A stretch of DNA of 64,000 nt from Natronorubrum texcoconense. Its GTDB lineage: Archaea; Halobacteriota; Halobacteria; Halobacteriales; Natrialbaceae. The stretch lies in the NCBI RefSeq assembly GCF_900100335.1, contig NZ_FNFE01000006.1, positions 186,001 to 250,000 on the forward strand. Direction: 5' to 3'. Shown here piece by piece: positions 8,910 through 17,821 of this stretch. A program made the position numbers and the translations under genes. The first letter of the stretch is position 1. Every line of letters starts with the position of its first letter. The notes beneath the pieces are model-generated. The model saw nothing but the letters and a program-made list of their open reading frames with translations. It searched no databases and was not told the DNA's origin.

Positions 8910-9566
8910 ATGACCTACTCTCGACGTGCCATTCTCGCAACAGGAGCGACCGGTACGCTCGCACTGACGGCCGGCTGTCTCGACTTCGTCCTCGGAAACG
9001 GACCGATGGAGCTCACAGCAGAACGCGTCGCCCCCACCGACGCAGCCCTCGAAGCCGCCGGCTACGACGAGTACGAGATCGAGGAGCGCTCCATCGAGGA
9101 GACGATCGAGGTCGGCGTCGAGCGCGACGTCGAGGCCAGGGTGTGGTCGTCGATCTACTCGAAAGACGTCGAGCACCGCGGTATCGAACACGAGGGCGCG
9201 TTCTTCGTCGCCGTCTCGATCCCCGACTTTTCGGTCCTCGGACGGTCGTTCAACCCGATTTCGGAGATGACGAACGACGAACTGCTCGAGGAATTCCTGT
9301 CCGAAATCGATAGCGACCACACCGATGTCGACGACATCTCGAAGGTCGACTCGTTCACGCTCGATATTCTCGGCGACGGTCGAACCGTCGACGTCTTCGA
9401 GGGCGAATCCGAGTTCGAGGGCGAGCCGGTCGACATCGAAATCCCGGTGGCGTCGTTCGGTCACGAGGACGACCTCATCGTCCTCCTCGGGAGCTACCCC
9501 GCGGCGCTGGCCGAAGAATCGGCGAACGCCGAGAAGCTGATGGAATCCGTCGAACACCCGGTCTGA
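8910..9566 (+). CDS. DUF6517 family exported lipoprotein
   Basis: 218 residues. The N-terminus MTYSRRAILATGATGTLALTAGC is a Tat signal (SRRAI) with a lipobox LTAGC, so the protein is probably exported folded and lipid-anchored. The mature part has the DUF6517 layout: an initial LTAERVAPTDAALEAAGY strand-helix, an acidic VEARVWSSIYSKDVE region and a late LDILGDGRTVDVFEGE segment. The family is haloarchaeal and of unknown function. Starting at 8910 places the RR motif at residues 5-6; an in-frame start at 8772 would bury it. Confidence 0.8.
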   Translation: MTYSRRAILATGATGTLALTAGCLDFVLGNGPMELTAERVAPTDAALEAAGYDEYEIEERSIEETIEVGVERDVEARVWSSIYSKDVEHRGIEHEGAFFVAVSIPDFSVLGRSFNPISEMTNDELLEEFLSEIDSDHTDVDDISKVDSFTLDILGDGRTVDVFEGESEFEGEPVDIEIPVASFGHEDDLIVLLGSYPAALAEESANAEKLMESVEHPV

Positions 9567-9805
9567 ACGCTCGCAAACTCGAGAGACGGGTCACTATTTT
9601 CGAACCGCAACCGAGAGACAGAGCGAGCGTTCCGCACCACGTGAGCGAGACCGACGCCGTGGTTATCACTCGAGCCTCGTTTGGAACGCTCGAGCGCCGT
9701 CCGGAGCGCGGTTGTAGACACGGCACTCTCTCGACGGTGACAACAGTGGCTGGTGATCAGTGCTGAGAAAACGAGTACTCGGAGTCGCGTCGAGTGCGTC
9801 GGTCG

Positions 9806-10669
9806 TCAGTAGAACTCGCGGACGAGGTCCATCGCGTCGTCCGGCGCGCCCTCCGGAATATCGGACATATCCTCGGTGACGCCGTGTTGCTCGTGGTACG
9901 GGACGGAGTTTTCGTCCTGGTACATGACGCCCTGATACTCCTTGTCGCTGTCGAGGATGACTTTCTTGGCGTCCTCGTAGTCGTTCGGATCGTGGCCCTC
10001 TTCTTTGAGGTCGACGAGGCTCTCGCGGAAGTAGTCGTACGTGTCGACGTCGTTGAACGTGACACACGGGCTGAAGACGTTGACGAAGCCGAAGCCGTCG
10101 TGCTCGATCGCCTGTTCGATGATCTCCTGGTGGCGCAGCGCGTCGGAGGCGAACGACTGGGCGATGAACGAGGCGCCGGAGGCCAGTGCGAGCGCGAGCG
10201 GGTTGACCGGTGGCTGCTTCGGTCCTTCGGGGGTCGTCGAGGTCTCGAAGTCCGACCGCGAGGTCGGCGAGGCCTGGCCCTTCGTCAGGCCGTAGATGCG
10301 GTTGTCCATGACGACGTAGGACATGTCGACGTTTCGGCGGACGGCGTGGACGAAGTGACCGGCACCGATCGAGTAGCCGTCACCGTCGCCGCCGGAGACC
10401 ATCACTTCGATGTCGGGGCGGGCCATCTTGACGCCGGTGCCGACGGGAAGTGCACGGCCGTGAACCCCGTGAAGGGCGTAGCTGTGCATGTAGGTCCCGA
10501 TCTTGCCGGAACAGCCGATGCCGGCCACCACGAACGTGTTGTCGGGGTCGTTGCCAGTTTCGGCCAGGGCTTTCATCATGCCGTTCATCGTCCCGAAGTC
10601 GCCGCATCCGGGACACCACGTGGGCTGCTTGTCGGATTTAAAGTCGGTGAATCGTACGTCGGAGCTCAT
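9806..10669 (-). CDS. korB: 2-oxoacid:ferredoxin oxidoreductase, beta subunit (KorB type)
   Basis: 287 residues. The ThDP-binding beta subunit of a CoA-dependent 2-oxoacid:ferredoxin oxidoreductase: TWCPGCGDFG near the start, GIGCSGKIGTYMHSY, the ThDP/Mg signature SGGDGDGYSIGAGHF through MDNRIYGLTKGQ, and FSPCVTFND. The conserved cysteines are those that ligate the single 4Fe-4S cluster of short beta subunits. Together with the alpha subunit it converts 2-oxoglutarate (or pyruvate) plus CoA to the acyl-CoA and reduced ferredoxin, replacing the dehydrogenase complex. Its length is close to the Halobacterium Kor beta subunit, hence the symbol. Its ATG overlaps the korA stop by four bases. Confidence 0.9.
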   Translation of the reverse strand: MSSDVRFTDFKSDKQPTWCPGCGDFGTMNGMMKALAETGNDPDNTFVVAGIGCSGKIGTYMHSYALHGVHGRALPVGTGVKMARPDIEVMVSGGDGDGYSIGAGHFVHAVRRNVDMSYVVMDNRIYGLTKGQASPTSRSDFETSTTPEGPKQPPVNPLALALASGASFIAQSFASDALRHQEIIEQAIEHDGFGFVNVFSPCVTFNDVDTYDYFRESLVDLKEEGHDPNDYEDAKKVILDSDKEYQGVMYQDENSVPYHEQHGVTEDMSDIPEGAPDDAMDLVREFY

Positions 10670-12423
10670 TGTGCTGGCACCTCCTCGGAGAGTTTGTCGG
10701 TGATCTGTTCGGCGAGTTCGTCCGCCTTGAAGCGGACGCCGGTGTACTTGTTGATGCGCTTGACGCGGGTAAGTGCGTCGTGTTCGATGAGGTCGGCGAA
10801 CTGGCCGGTCGCGTTACACTCGACGACGATCGTCTGTTCGGCCGCCTCGATCTCGTCGGTGAGGTCCGGCCGCGGGAAGATGTACGGAACCGAGATCACG
10901 CGAACGTCGACGTCCTCGTCCTCGAGGTAGCCGAGGGCTTCGACGAGTGCCCCTTCGTTGGAACCCCACGTGAGAATGAGGTTGTCCGCGTCCTCGTCGC
11001 CGAACTCGCGGCACTCCCACTCTTCTTGCTCCTGTGCGGTCTCGACCTTCCGATACCGTTTGTCGACCTGCTGGACGCGCTCGTCCTGTTCCTCGGTTCG
11101 GCGGCCGAGTTCGTCGTGTTCGAGACCGGTGCTCATGTGTGCACCGTCGATCGTGCCAGGGATGGCGCGCGGACTGACGCCGTCGTCGGTGTCGGCGTGG
11201 GCGCGGAACCGTCCCTGCTCGTCGAGCCACTCGTCGACCTCGTCGTCGCCGACGAGTTTGCCGCGGTCGATCTCGACTGCATCCATGTCGAACGCCTCCG
11301 GGGGGAACGTCTGTTCGGTGACCGACATCGCCAGATCGGAGACGAGGAACACCGGCGTGTTGTACTTCTCGGCGAGGTTGAACGCCTCGACCGTCTTCCA
11401 GAAACACTCGGTGATCGAGGTAGGGGCGACGACGAACCGCGGCACTTCGCCGTGGCCGCCGTACAGCGCCATGTTGAGGTCACCTTGTTCCTGTTTCGTC
11501 GGCATCCCCGTCGAGGGACCGGATCGCTGGACGTCACAGATGACCAGCGGCGTTTCGCTGGTCGCGACCAGTCCGAACGTCTCGGTCATGAGGTCGATCC
11601 CGGCTCCCGACGTCGCTGTCATGGCTCGAGCGCCTGCGCGTGCGCCGCCAAGCGCCATGTTGATTGCGGAAAGCTCGTCTTCGGCCTGCACGACGTGACC
11701 GCCGTAGTCCTCGATACGGCCAGTCAGGTACTCCATGATGGACGTCGCGGGCGTGATGGGGTAGCCAGCGTAGAAGCGACAGCCGGCGGCGATGGCACCC
11801 ATCCCGATCGCTTCGTTGCCGTTCAGGAGGACGTAGTCGTTGTCGGTAACGTCGACGTTGTAGCCGAGGTGGTCGAGATCGTAGTTCTCCTCGACGTACT
11901 CCTGGCCGAGGCGGGCGGCTTCCTTGTTGTTCTCGACGATCTTCGAGCCCTTACCGCCGAAGCGCTTCTCGAGCGCCTCGTCCAGGTACTCGACGTCGAA
12001 GCCGGTGATCTTACACGCGGCGCCGAGCGCGACGATGTTGCGCATGATCGCGCCGCCGGCGTCCTCGGCGAGCGATTTCAGGGGGACGTCGACTGCGGTG
12101 ATCTCGTCGGGAATCTCGGCCTCCCAGGAGCGCTCACCGTCGTAGATGACGGCACTGCCCTCGTGAAGTTCGTCGAGGTTTTCGTCGATGGTGCGCTGTG
12201 TCAGGGCGACCAGGATATCGAGTCGGTCCACGACGCTCTGGACCTGCTCGACCGACGTCCGAATCTTGTAGGCCGTGTAGCCGCCGCGGATTCGGGACGC
12301 GAAGTCTTTCGACGTGAATACGTGCCGCCCGGCTCGGGAAAGTGCCTGAGCGAAGATTTTTCCGGTGGAGTCGATACCGTCCCCGGCCTCGCCTCCGACC
12401 GCCCAGTTGAGATCCTCAGCCAT
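10666..12423 (-). CDS. korA: 2-oxoacid:ferredoxin oxidoreductase, fused gamma-alpha subunit (KorA type)
   Basis: 585 residues. The first 190 are the gamma domain (WAVGGEAGDGIDSTGKIF, GGYTAYKIRTS), fused to the alpha pyrimidine-binding domain (AIGMGAIAAGCRFYAGYPITPATSIMEYL, SGAGIDLMTETFGL, VICDVQRSGPSTGMPTKQEQGDL) and a C-terminal transketolase-like domain (LILTWGSNEGALVEAL). The gamma-alpha fusion and length match haloarchaeal KorA more than the longer PorA. It is cotranscribed with korB through an ATGA overlap. The ATG at 12423 begins at the conserved gamma domain and has a TATA-like box at normal spacing. Confidence 0.9.
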   Translation of the reverse strand: MAEDLNWAVGGEAGDGIDSTGKIFAQALSRAGRHVFTSKDFASRIRGGYTAYKIRTSVEQVQSVVDRLDILVALTQRTIDENLDELHEGSAVIYDGERSWEAEIPDEITAVDVPLKSLAEDAGGAIMRNIVALGAACKITGFDVEYLDEALEKRFGGKGSKIVENNKEAARLGQEYVEENYDLDHLGYNVDVTDNDYVLLNGNEAIGMGAIAAGCRFYAGYPITPATSIMEYLTGRIEDYGGHVVQAEDELSAINMALGGARAGARAMTATSGAGIDLMTETFGLVATSETPLVICDVQRSGPSTGMPTKQEQGDLNMALYGGHGEVPRFVVAPTSITECFWKTVEAFNLAEKYNTPVFLVSDLAMSVTEQTFPPEAFDMDAVEIDRGKLVGDDEVDEWLDEQGRFRAHADTDDGVSPRAIPGTIDGAHMSTGLEHDELGRRTEEQDERVQQVDKRYRKVETAQEQEEWECREFGDEDADNLILTWGSNEGALVEALGYLEDEDVDVRVISVPYIFPRPDLTDEIEAAEQTIVVECNATGQFADLIEHDALTRVKRINKYTGVRFKADELAEQITDKLSEEVPAQ

Positions 12424-12741
12424 GTTATGCTGAGCCTTGCCCCCAGTAAATGAAAAGGCTTCTGAAAACCCAACCGGACCACCGCAACAGTGCGTGATAT
12501 GTCCGCTCTCGATCACCGCGTTCGTTACTCGAATCAGAATAAATCACTGGTGAAATTACGCCCTCGGGAAGCTGTGAGAACACCGGTTGGTACTGTCTCG
12601 AACAGGAAGCCCATCTCTCGAGAACGATCGTTTCCGAGAGGGCCCGGATCGAGCGTATCGGACCGCGGATGTATCGAATCGCGAGCGTAACGACGACGCG
12701 GAACGGAACGCCTTTTCCAGCGGCCCCCGAACGGTTTCGAC
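12424..12741 (+). other. 318-base divergent intergenic region (korAB / FAD-NAD oxidoreductase)
   Basis: No credible gene is present. On the minus strand CTTTTCATTTA (12447-12457) lies 24-34 bases before the korA ATG and is its likely TATA box. The plus-strand CCTTTTCCAG near 12711-12720 is a weaker candidate for the oxidoreductase at 12742. The middle contains AT-richer patches (around 12535-12555) but I see no convincing operator or RNA. Confidence 0.5.
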
Positions 12742-13419
12742 ATGACAATCGAAGGAACACCAGTCGCCGTCGAATCGGTCCGCGAAGTCGGTCCGGGTAC
12801 CGTCGCACTCGAACTCGAGACGCCCGAGGGGTTCGATGCCCGTCCCGGACAGTTCGTCCTGCTTCGGGCCGTCCCCGGGGTCGAGGACCAGACGAGCGGC
12901 GGTCACGACGAGGACGACATCGTCATGCGCCACTACACGCTCTCCTCGCCCGCGGCCGGCGAGACGTTCGAGATCACGGTCGGGATCGATCCCGACGGCG
13001 ACCTCTCACCGTGGCTCGCCGATCTCGAGGGCGGTGAAACCGTCCACGTCGACGGCCCGTTCGGGACGATCACCTACGAGGGTGACGAGGACGTCGTCGC
13101 CGTCGCGGGCGGCCCCGGCGTCGGTCCAGCCGTCTCGATCGCCGAAGCGGCCCACGAGTCGGGTCACGAGGCGGTCGTCGTCTATCAGGACGACGAACCC
13201 GCACACGTCGACCGACTCGAGGCACTGGAGGACGCGGGCGCGAACGTCGTTATTCTCGACGAGGACGATAGCGACGGACTGGCGGAAGCGATCGAGTCCC
13301 ACCGCGCGGACGGACAGCTCTACGCCTTCGGGTTCGAGGACTTCGTTCGGTTCGTCGCCGACACGATCGACGAGGACGGCGGCGATTCCGACGAGGCGTT
13401 GATCGAGAACTTCGGCTGA
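12742..13419 (+). CDS. FAD/NAD-binding oxidoreductase (ferredoxin-reductase superfamily)
   Basis: 225 residues. An N-terminal FAD-binding barrel contains FDARPGQFVLLRAVP and the flavin motif MRHYTLSSPAAGETFEI (RxYS/T type). The NAD-binding half begins VVAVAGGPGVGPAVSIAEAA. There is no ferredoxin domain, so it is a short FNR-like flavoprotein passing electrons between NAD(P)H and an unknown acceptor. It is divergent from korAB, which makes reduced ferredoxin, so a role in re-oxidising ferredoxin is an attractive inference but is not shown. Confidence 0.82.
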   Translation: MTIEGTPVAVESVREVGPGTVALELETPEGFDARPGQFVLLRAVPGVEDQTSGGHDEDDIVMRHYTLSSPAAGETFEITVGIDPDGDLSPWLADLEGGETVHVDGPFGTITYEGDEDVVAVAGGPGVGPAVSIAEAAHESGHEAVVVYQDDEPAHVDRLEALEDAGANVVILDEDDSDGLAEAIESHRADGQLYAFGFEDFVRFVADTIDEDGGDSDEALIENFG

Positions 13420-13634
13420 GAGGGCGTTCAAACGCTGAATTGCGGCTTTTCTGTGGTGCGCCGACGAGACAGGTTCGTCCCGGCTCGACCGATTGCTCAC
13501 CCAGCAGGGCCGAACAGTTGATGACCCAATCACCCCGCGAACGGTCTGCCAAGATACGTGGCCGGCCCGGGGCCTGTCGCGCACCGAGGCTCGCAAGCAC
13601 AGTCACTACGCGTGTCGGATCCCTATCGGAGCCC

Positions 13635-14030
13635 ATGGTTGACGAAGACCTCGAACTCGAGCGAGACATCGGTCACGCGACGATCGTCTACGAAGAACCC
13701 GACGAGGACACCGTCAGAAAGACGGTCCCGAACGAACACATCGCCTACTTTCAGGATCACTGGATCATCAAGACCGACGAGGACGAGGAGGGCCACGACA
13801 TCGTTCGACGGATTCCGGCCCAGCGCGTCCACTACGTCGAGCGCTCCGTCGAGCAGTTCGAAGAGGAGGTCAAGACGCTGGTCGATCAGGTCCAGTCGTT
13901 CGCGGCCGACCTCCGAACCAAGCTGCCGGTCGGGGGCAGCAGCGGCGCCAGCGGCGGCGAGCGCCCCGAACCACACCGCATCGACATCGACCAGGGCGAG
14001 TTCGACGAGAGCGATAATCGAATGGACTGA
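13635..14030 (+). CDS. Conserved haloarchaeal protein of unknown function
   Basis: 131 residues starting MVDEDLELERDIGHATIVYEEP. The N-terminal 75 residues look like a compact beta fold (IAYFQDHWIIKTDED, IVRRIPAQRVHYVERS). A short predicted helix follows (QFEEEVKTLVDQVQSFAADL) and then a disordered Ser/Gly-rich tail with RIDIDQGEFDE. I do not recognise a domain. The upstream frame open to 13440 is not supported: the ATG at 13635 is where acidic, haloarchaeal-type composition begins. It converges with the epimerase gene. Confidence 0.65.
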   Translation: MVDEDLELERDIGHATIVYEEPDEDTVRKTVPNEHIAYFQDHWIIKTDEDEEGHDIVRRIPAQRVHYVERSVEQFEEEVKTLVDQVQSFAADLRTKLPVGGSSGASGGERPEPHRIDIDQGEFDESDNRMD

Positions 14031-14066
14031 GTCGGTCGCTCGCCTCGAGCGGTGGCGACGTTCGGT

Positions 14067-14450
14067 TCAGTGCTCGACGAGTTCGACGAGGATTCCGCCG
14101 GTGTCTTTGGGATGCAAGAAAGCGACCGAATGTCCCCACGCACCGGGCCGTGGCTCCTCGTCGATCAACTGCACACCGTGGTCGCGGACCGTCTCGAGTG
14201 CGCCCTCGAGATCGTCCGTCGCGAGCGCGAGGTGGTGAATCCCCGCGCCGTTTGCCTCGAGATACTTCGCGATAGTTCCCTCCTCGAGCGGTTCGAGCAG
14301 TTCGAAGTAACCGTTTTCGCAGTCGAGGAAGACGACTCGCAAGCCGTCGAACTCCTCTTCGTGGACGACCTCGAGACCGAAGAGCTCCGCGTACAGGGCC
14401 CCGAGTTCGGCGGCGTCCTCGGTCGCGATTCCCGCGTGATCGAAGTGCAT
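14067..14450 (-). CDS. mce: Methylmalonyl-CoA epimerase
   Basis: 127 residues, two VOC beta-alpha-beta-beta-beta modules. Metal-ligand positions are visible: HFDHAGIATED (first His), YFELLEPL (Glu), GIHHLALATDDL (His) and ILVELVEH (last Glu). It interconverts (2S)- and (2R)-methylmalonyl-CoA between propionyl-CoA carboxylase and methylmalonyl-CoA mutase. The mutase large subunit is in this window at 28338-30020 on the same strand but 14 kb away. The ATG at 14450 begins at the conserved first strand; the longer frame to 14510 adds unrelated residues. Confidence 0.88.
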   Translation of the reverse strand: MHFDHAGIATEDAAELGALYAELFGLEVVHEEEFDGLRVVFLDCENGYFELLEPLEEGTIAKYLEANGAGIHHLALATDDLEGALETVRDHGVQLIDEEPRPGAWGHSVAFLHPKDTGGILVELVEH

Positions 14451-14610
14451 GGTTCGCCGTTCGGGATCGAACACAAATATTGATGCGGTTCGTCGATCGT
14501 GGGCTTGCATATCGAGTCTCGCTCGACGTCTGGTATCGGCGCGAGAGTGAACTATTCAACTCGGTGTCGTCTCCGACGAGTATTTGATCCGGCTCTGTGA
14601 AGCCGAGGCC

Positions 14611-14925
14611 ATGCAGATCGCAAACACGGAGACCGTCCCGAACGGCGAGGTCGTCGAAGTCATCGGAATCGCCCGCGGCAACACCGTCGAGGCCAGAAAC
14701 GCCGGCCGCGACATCACGCAAGGGATCCGCAACGTCTTCGGCGGGGAGCTCAAGGCCTACTCGGAACTCCTCTCGAAGGCTCGAGACGAGGCCATCTCCC
14801 GCATGGAGGCCGACGCCGAGCGGATGGGTGCTGACGCCGTCGTCAACGTCCGCCTCGAGACCTCCCAGATCACCGACGGCGGCTCCGAAGTGATGGCCTA
14901 CGGAACGGCCGTTCGACTCGAGTAA
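14611..14925 (+). CDS. YbjQ-type (UPF0145, heavy-metal-binding) protein
   Basis: 104 residues starting MQIANTETVPNGEVVEVIGIARGNTVEARN. It matches the pentameric YbjQ fold: the V(I)G.(A)RGNTV.A.N strand, GRDITQGIRNVFGGELKAYSELLSKARDEA and MGADAVVNVRLETSQI. Family members are called putative heavy-metal-binding proteins, but this copy has no cysteine and only the general fold is secure. The ATG at 14611 follows GAGGCC and gives the standard length. Confidence 0.85.
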   Translation: MQIANTETVPNGEVVEVIGIARGNTVEARNAGRDITQGIRNVFGGELKAYSELLSKARDEAISRMEADAERMGADAVVNVRLETSQITDGGSEVMAYGTAVRLE

Positions 14926-15143
14926 CGAATCGCGAATCGTACGCCGCGAACCGTTCCGACTGCTCCTTTCGGCACGGCCTGTTCTCTGTTGCGACGAGTA
15001 CGTGTTACCCCGAGACGTCGGATCTGAACAGCTGCGGTAGTTCCTGCACCCGGCGGTTTCAGCGCCGGTTTCCTCGAGGTTACCGTCCCGCGTAACTCTC
15101 AACTCGCCATCAGTACTGGAGGTCGTCGGTGCTCTAAACGGGT

Positions 15144-16646
15144 ATGAGCGCCACATATCACCGCCGTTCCGGTATACCCGACGATCGTCTCCGTTCGGGT
15201 CCGAACGAGAGCGACGGACTCGACTACCGCTTCACGGAGACCGATACGGAGGTCGACGGCTCGCCGTCTCCGCTCGGTCCGCATCGTCCCGCGATCGGTA
15301 TCATCGCCCGGGGCGAGGAGGCCGAGTCGATCTACCGAACGATCCTTCGTGCGACCGACCGCCGGCTCGCAGTCTACCTCACCGCAGTCGATACAGACGC
15401 CGAAATCGGTCGCCTCGCCGTCGGTCTCGGCGCCACGGTCGTCGAACCGCGCGGCCCGGCCGCGAGCCGACTCGAACTCGAATCAGCCCTCTTCGCGGCG
15501 GGACGAATCGGCGGCCACGACGGAATCATCTTCCAGCTGGAGGGCTGTCCGCGAATCGACTACGAGCGAACCCTGGCGTCGTTCGAGGAGGACCGGTTCG
15601 AGGTCTACGCGGTGCCGGAGGATCGTTCCGTGTTCGAACGCCAGTCCCACGTCGTCGCGGCGATTCCCGCGTACAACGCGGCCGAAACGATCGATCAGGT
15701 CGTCAGGGAAGCCGCCGATCACGCGGAGACGATCCTCGTCGTCGACGACGGGAGCGCCGACGCGACGGCCGAACGCGCAGAACGCGCCGGCGCACTCGTC
15801 GTCCGCCACGAGCGCAACCGCGGCTACGGCGGGGCGCTCCAGACCATCTTCGACGTGGGACGAACGCTCGACGCCGACCACCTTGTGACCCTCGATGCCG
15901 ACGGGCAGCACGATCCCGCGTCCATCACGACGCTCGTCGCGGCGCAGGAATCGAGCGGCGCCGAGATCGTCATCGGCAGTCGATTCGCGGACGACTCGAC
16001 CACGCGGATGCCCCGCGTTCGGTCGCTCGGACTCGGCGCCGTCAACCTCCTCACGAACGCGAGTCTGGGACGGTTCCGACCGCACACGTGGGTGCGAGAC
16101 ACACAGAGCGGTCTCCGATCGTACACGCGGGACGCCGTCGAATCCCTCGCGACGACCGCCGACCTCGGGAGCGGAATGGGCGCGAGCACGGATATCATCT
16201 ACCACGCACACCGGGAGGGGTTCGACTTCGAAGAGGTTGGAACCACGATCAGCTACGACGTTGAGCAAGGCAGTTCACAGGGCGCGCTCTCTCACGGGGT
16301 CGGTCTCGTGCGGAACATCCTGGGATTCTTCGAGCGACGTCACCCCCTGCTCGCGCTCGGGCTTCCGGGACTGTTCCTCACCGTCCTCGCCGTGTCGTTC
16401 GGCGTCTGGTCGATCGGACAGCTGTTCGTCACCCCGGTGTCGGTGGTCTCGGTGTCCGCGGCCGCCGCGTTCGCGCTCGTCGGGACGACGATGGTCCTGC
16501 TCGCGATGTTCCTTCACACGATCAACACGCATCCGTCCTTCCGAACGACTCCGGACCGGGACCGTTCGACGTCACTCCAGTACCGCGAGCCACCGTCTGA
16601 GACCGTCCCCGACAGTGGGAACCTCACGGTCGTTCGTCGACCGTGA
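15144..16646 (+). CDS. Glycosyltransferase family 2 with extra N-terminal domain and two C-terminal membrane helices
   Basis: 500 residues. The GT-A domain occupies about 165-400: VVAAIPAYNAAETIDQVV, TILVVDDGSADAT, the DxD-type site in VTLDADGQHDP, and DTQSGLRSYTRDA. This is the dolichyl-phosphate sugar synthase / AglJ-like branch. Two hydrophobic helices follow (about 410-430 and 440-465). The first 160 residues are an additional alpha/beta region (GIIARGEEAESIYRTIL, LAVYLTAVDTDAEIGRL) not normally part of this family. The enzyme likely charges a dolichol-phosphate carrier at the cytoplasmic face. It opens the glycan region and converges with the deacetylase. Confidence 0.85.
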   Translation: MSATYHRRSGIPDDRLRSGPNESDGLDYRFTETDTEVDGSPSPLGPHRPAIGIIARGEEAESIYRTILRATDRRLAVYLTAVDTDAEIGRLAVGLGATVVEPRGPAASRLELESALFAAGRIGGHDGIIFQLEGCPRIDYERTLASFEEDRFEVYAVPEDRSVFERQSHVVAAIPAYNAAETIDQVVREAADHAETILVVDDGSADATAERAERAGALVVRHERNRGYGGALQTIFDVGRTLDADHLVTLDADGQHDPASITTLVAAQESSGAEIVIGSRFADDSTTRMPRVRSLGLGAVNLLTNASLGRFRPHTWVRDTQSGLRSYTRDAVESLATTADLGSGMGASTDIIYHAHREGFDFEEVGTTISYDVEQGSSQGALSHGVGLVRNILGFFERRHPLLALGLPGLFLTVLAVSFGVWSIGQLFVTPVSVVSVSAAAAFALVGTTMVLLAMFLHTINTHPSFRTTPDRDRSTSLQYREPPSETVPDSGNLTVVRRP

Positions 16647-16670
16647 GGGGACGGTTGCGACGGCCGACGC

Positions 16671-17516
16671 TCAGGGATACCCGTTCTGATATCTGAACGC
16701 CGTCTTCGCGAGGAAGGCGCCGAGATCGGTGAACTCCCACCGGAGCTGTTTCGGCTCACCGGCCCCGTTTATCCGCGCCAGAAGGTACGGATCCGATTCC
16801 GAGCCAACTCGAATCTCGTTCAGTCCGGCCACCGCGAACCGGTGTGTGTCGCGAACGAGGTCTACAGCCGTCTGCGAGTACTCGCCTTCGGGGTAACAGA
16901 ATCGCGTCACGTCGATCCCCAGCAACTCCTCGAGTTCGTCCTTCGATCCCGCGATCTCTTCTGCTAACTCGTCGTCGGGCACCGCGTCGAGTTTTCGGTG
17001 GGACTTCGAGTGGTTCCCGATGGTGACCAACTCGTCGTCGGCGAGTTCGACGAGCTGGTTCTCAGTCATGTACTCGTAGTCGAACAACTCGTTCTGCCGG
17101 AACGTTCCGTCTCCGATGCTGTCGGTGATGACGAAGACCGTCGCCGGGACGTCGTACTCGCGGAGTATCGGTACCACGTTCTCGTAGAAATCGACGGTTC
17201 CGTCGTCGAACGTCAGCGCGACGCGGGTTTCGTCCGTCTCCGCCGTCACGTCGGGAAGGTCGACGACGGCGTACTTCCGGGTGAGCTGTTCGAGTTGTCT
17301 CCGGAACCGGTCCGGAGAGATGTCGTCGTAAAACCCGCCTCCGACGGAGTGGTACATGAGAATTCGGTTCCCGGAGTCCGGAACCGGCGCCCACGACGAG
17401 ACGTTCGCGTAGTAATCGAGACGGGCTAATCGTATCCACGTGCTCTTCAGAACCCTGTGGCTCAGCTCCGGGGCGTCCGGATTCTCGTGGCCACGTAGAT
17501 TGATATTTTGTCCCAT
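16671..17516 (-). CDS. Polysaccharide deacetylase (NodB domain)
   Basis: 281 residues starting MGQNINLRGHENPD. NodB motifs are visible: ILMYHSVGG, motif 1 VALTFDDGTVDFYENV with catalytic Asp pair, motif 2 TIGNHSKSHRKLD with the metal-binding HxxxH, and motif 3 RFCYPEGEYS. The enzyme should remove N-acetyl (or O-acetyl) groups from a glycan. There is no obvious signal peptide, so it may act on lipid-linked intermediates in the cytoplasm. The frame is open to 17813, but the upstream part has no family character, so the ATG at 17516 is chosen. Confidence 0.82.
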   Translation of the reverse strand: MGQNINLRGHENPDAPELSHRVLKSTWIRLARLDYYANVSSWAPVPDSGNRILMYHSVGGGFYDDISPDRFRRQLEQLTRKYAVVDLPDVTAETDETRVALTFDDGTVDFYENVVPILREYDVPATVFVITDSIGDGTFRQNELFDYEYMTENQLVELADDELVTIGNHSKSHRKLDAVPDDELAEEIAGSKDELEELLGIDVTRFCYPEGEYSQTAVDLVRDTHRFAVAGLNEIRVGSESDPYLLARINGAGEPKQLRWEFTDLGAFLAKTAFRYQNGYP

Positions 17517-17821
17517 TTCGATCGGCTCGCACTCGAGGGGTGCGGTATCGGGGAACCGCGCGTTCGAGAGATTCGGCGTGTCCGTACGAACGCCGCCGCG
17601 ATCCAAATATGGAGCGCATCGTTTCGCCCCTCGAGTCGTCCCGGCTTCGCACTCGAGAGTTCCACCGGCCGCCCCAGCCGTTTCCGCTTCCGTATCGCCG
17701 AAATTCCCTCGTGACAAGCGAGGACTAACGCGGTAACGGTACCCCCACTCTAAACCCGGCGACGGCGTACTCGCGGCCACGAGAGCCGATTCGCCGACCA
17801 TCGGTCCTTCCATCTCACAAC
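17517..17821 (+). other. 305-base divergent intergenic region
   Basis: The region lies between the deacetylase (minus) and the next glycosyltransferase (plus). Its minus strand is an open frame, but the encoded peptide is not protein-like. A TATA-like CCATATTTGG sits at 17604-17613 on the minus strand, which would leave a leader of about 60 bases for the deacetylase. I see no convincing site for the plus-strand gene. Confidence 0.4.

Noticed and set aside
10669-12453. 594-codon open frame on the plus strand
   Set aside because: It is the antisense frame of korA, which has strong domain evidence; the translated shadow has no family character.
13420-13634. Possible tRNA or small RNA in the gap after the FAD/NAD oxidoreductase
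   Set aside because: I looked for acceptor-stem and T-loop patterns and found none; only a weak GCGTT/AACGC hairpin is present.
16671-17813. 380-codon version of the polysaccharide deacetylase
   Set aside because: The first 99 codons lack protein-like composition and extend into the divergent promoter region; the shorter 281-residue form is preferred.
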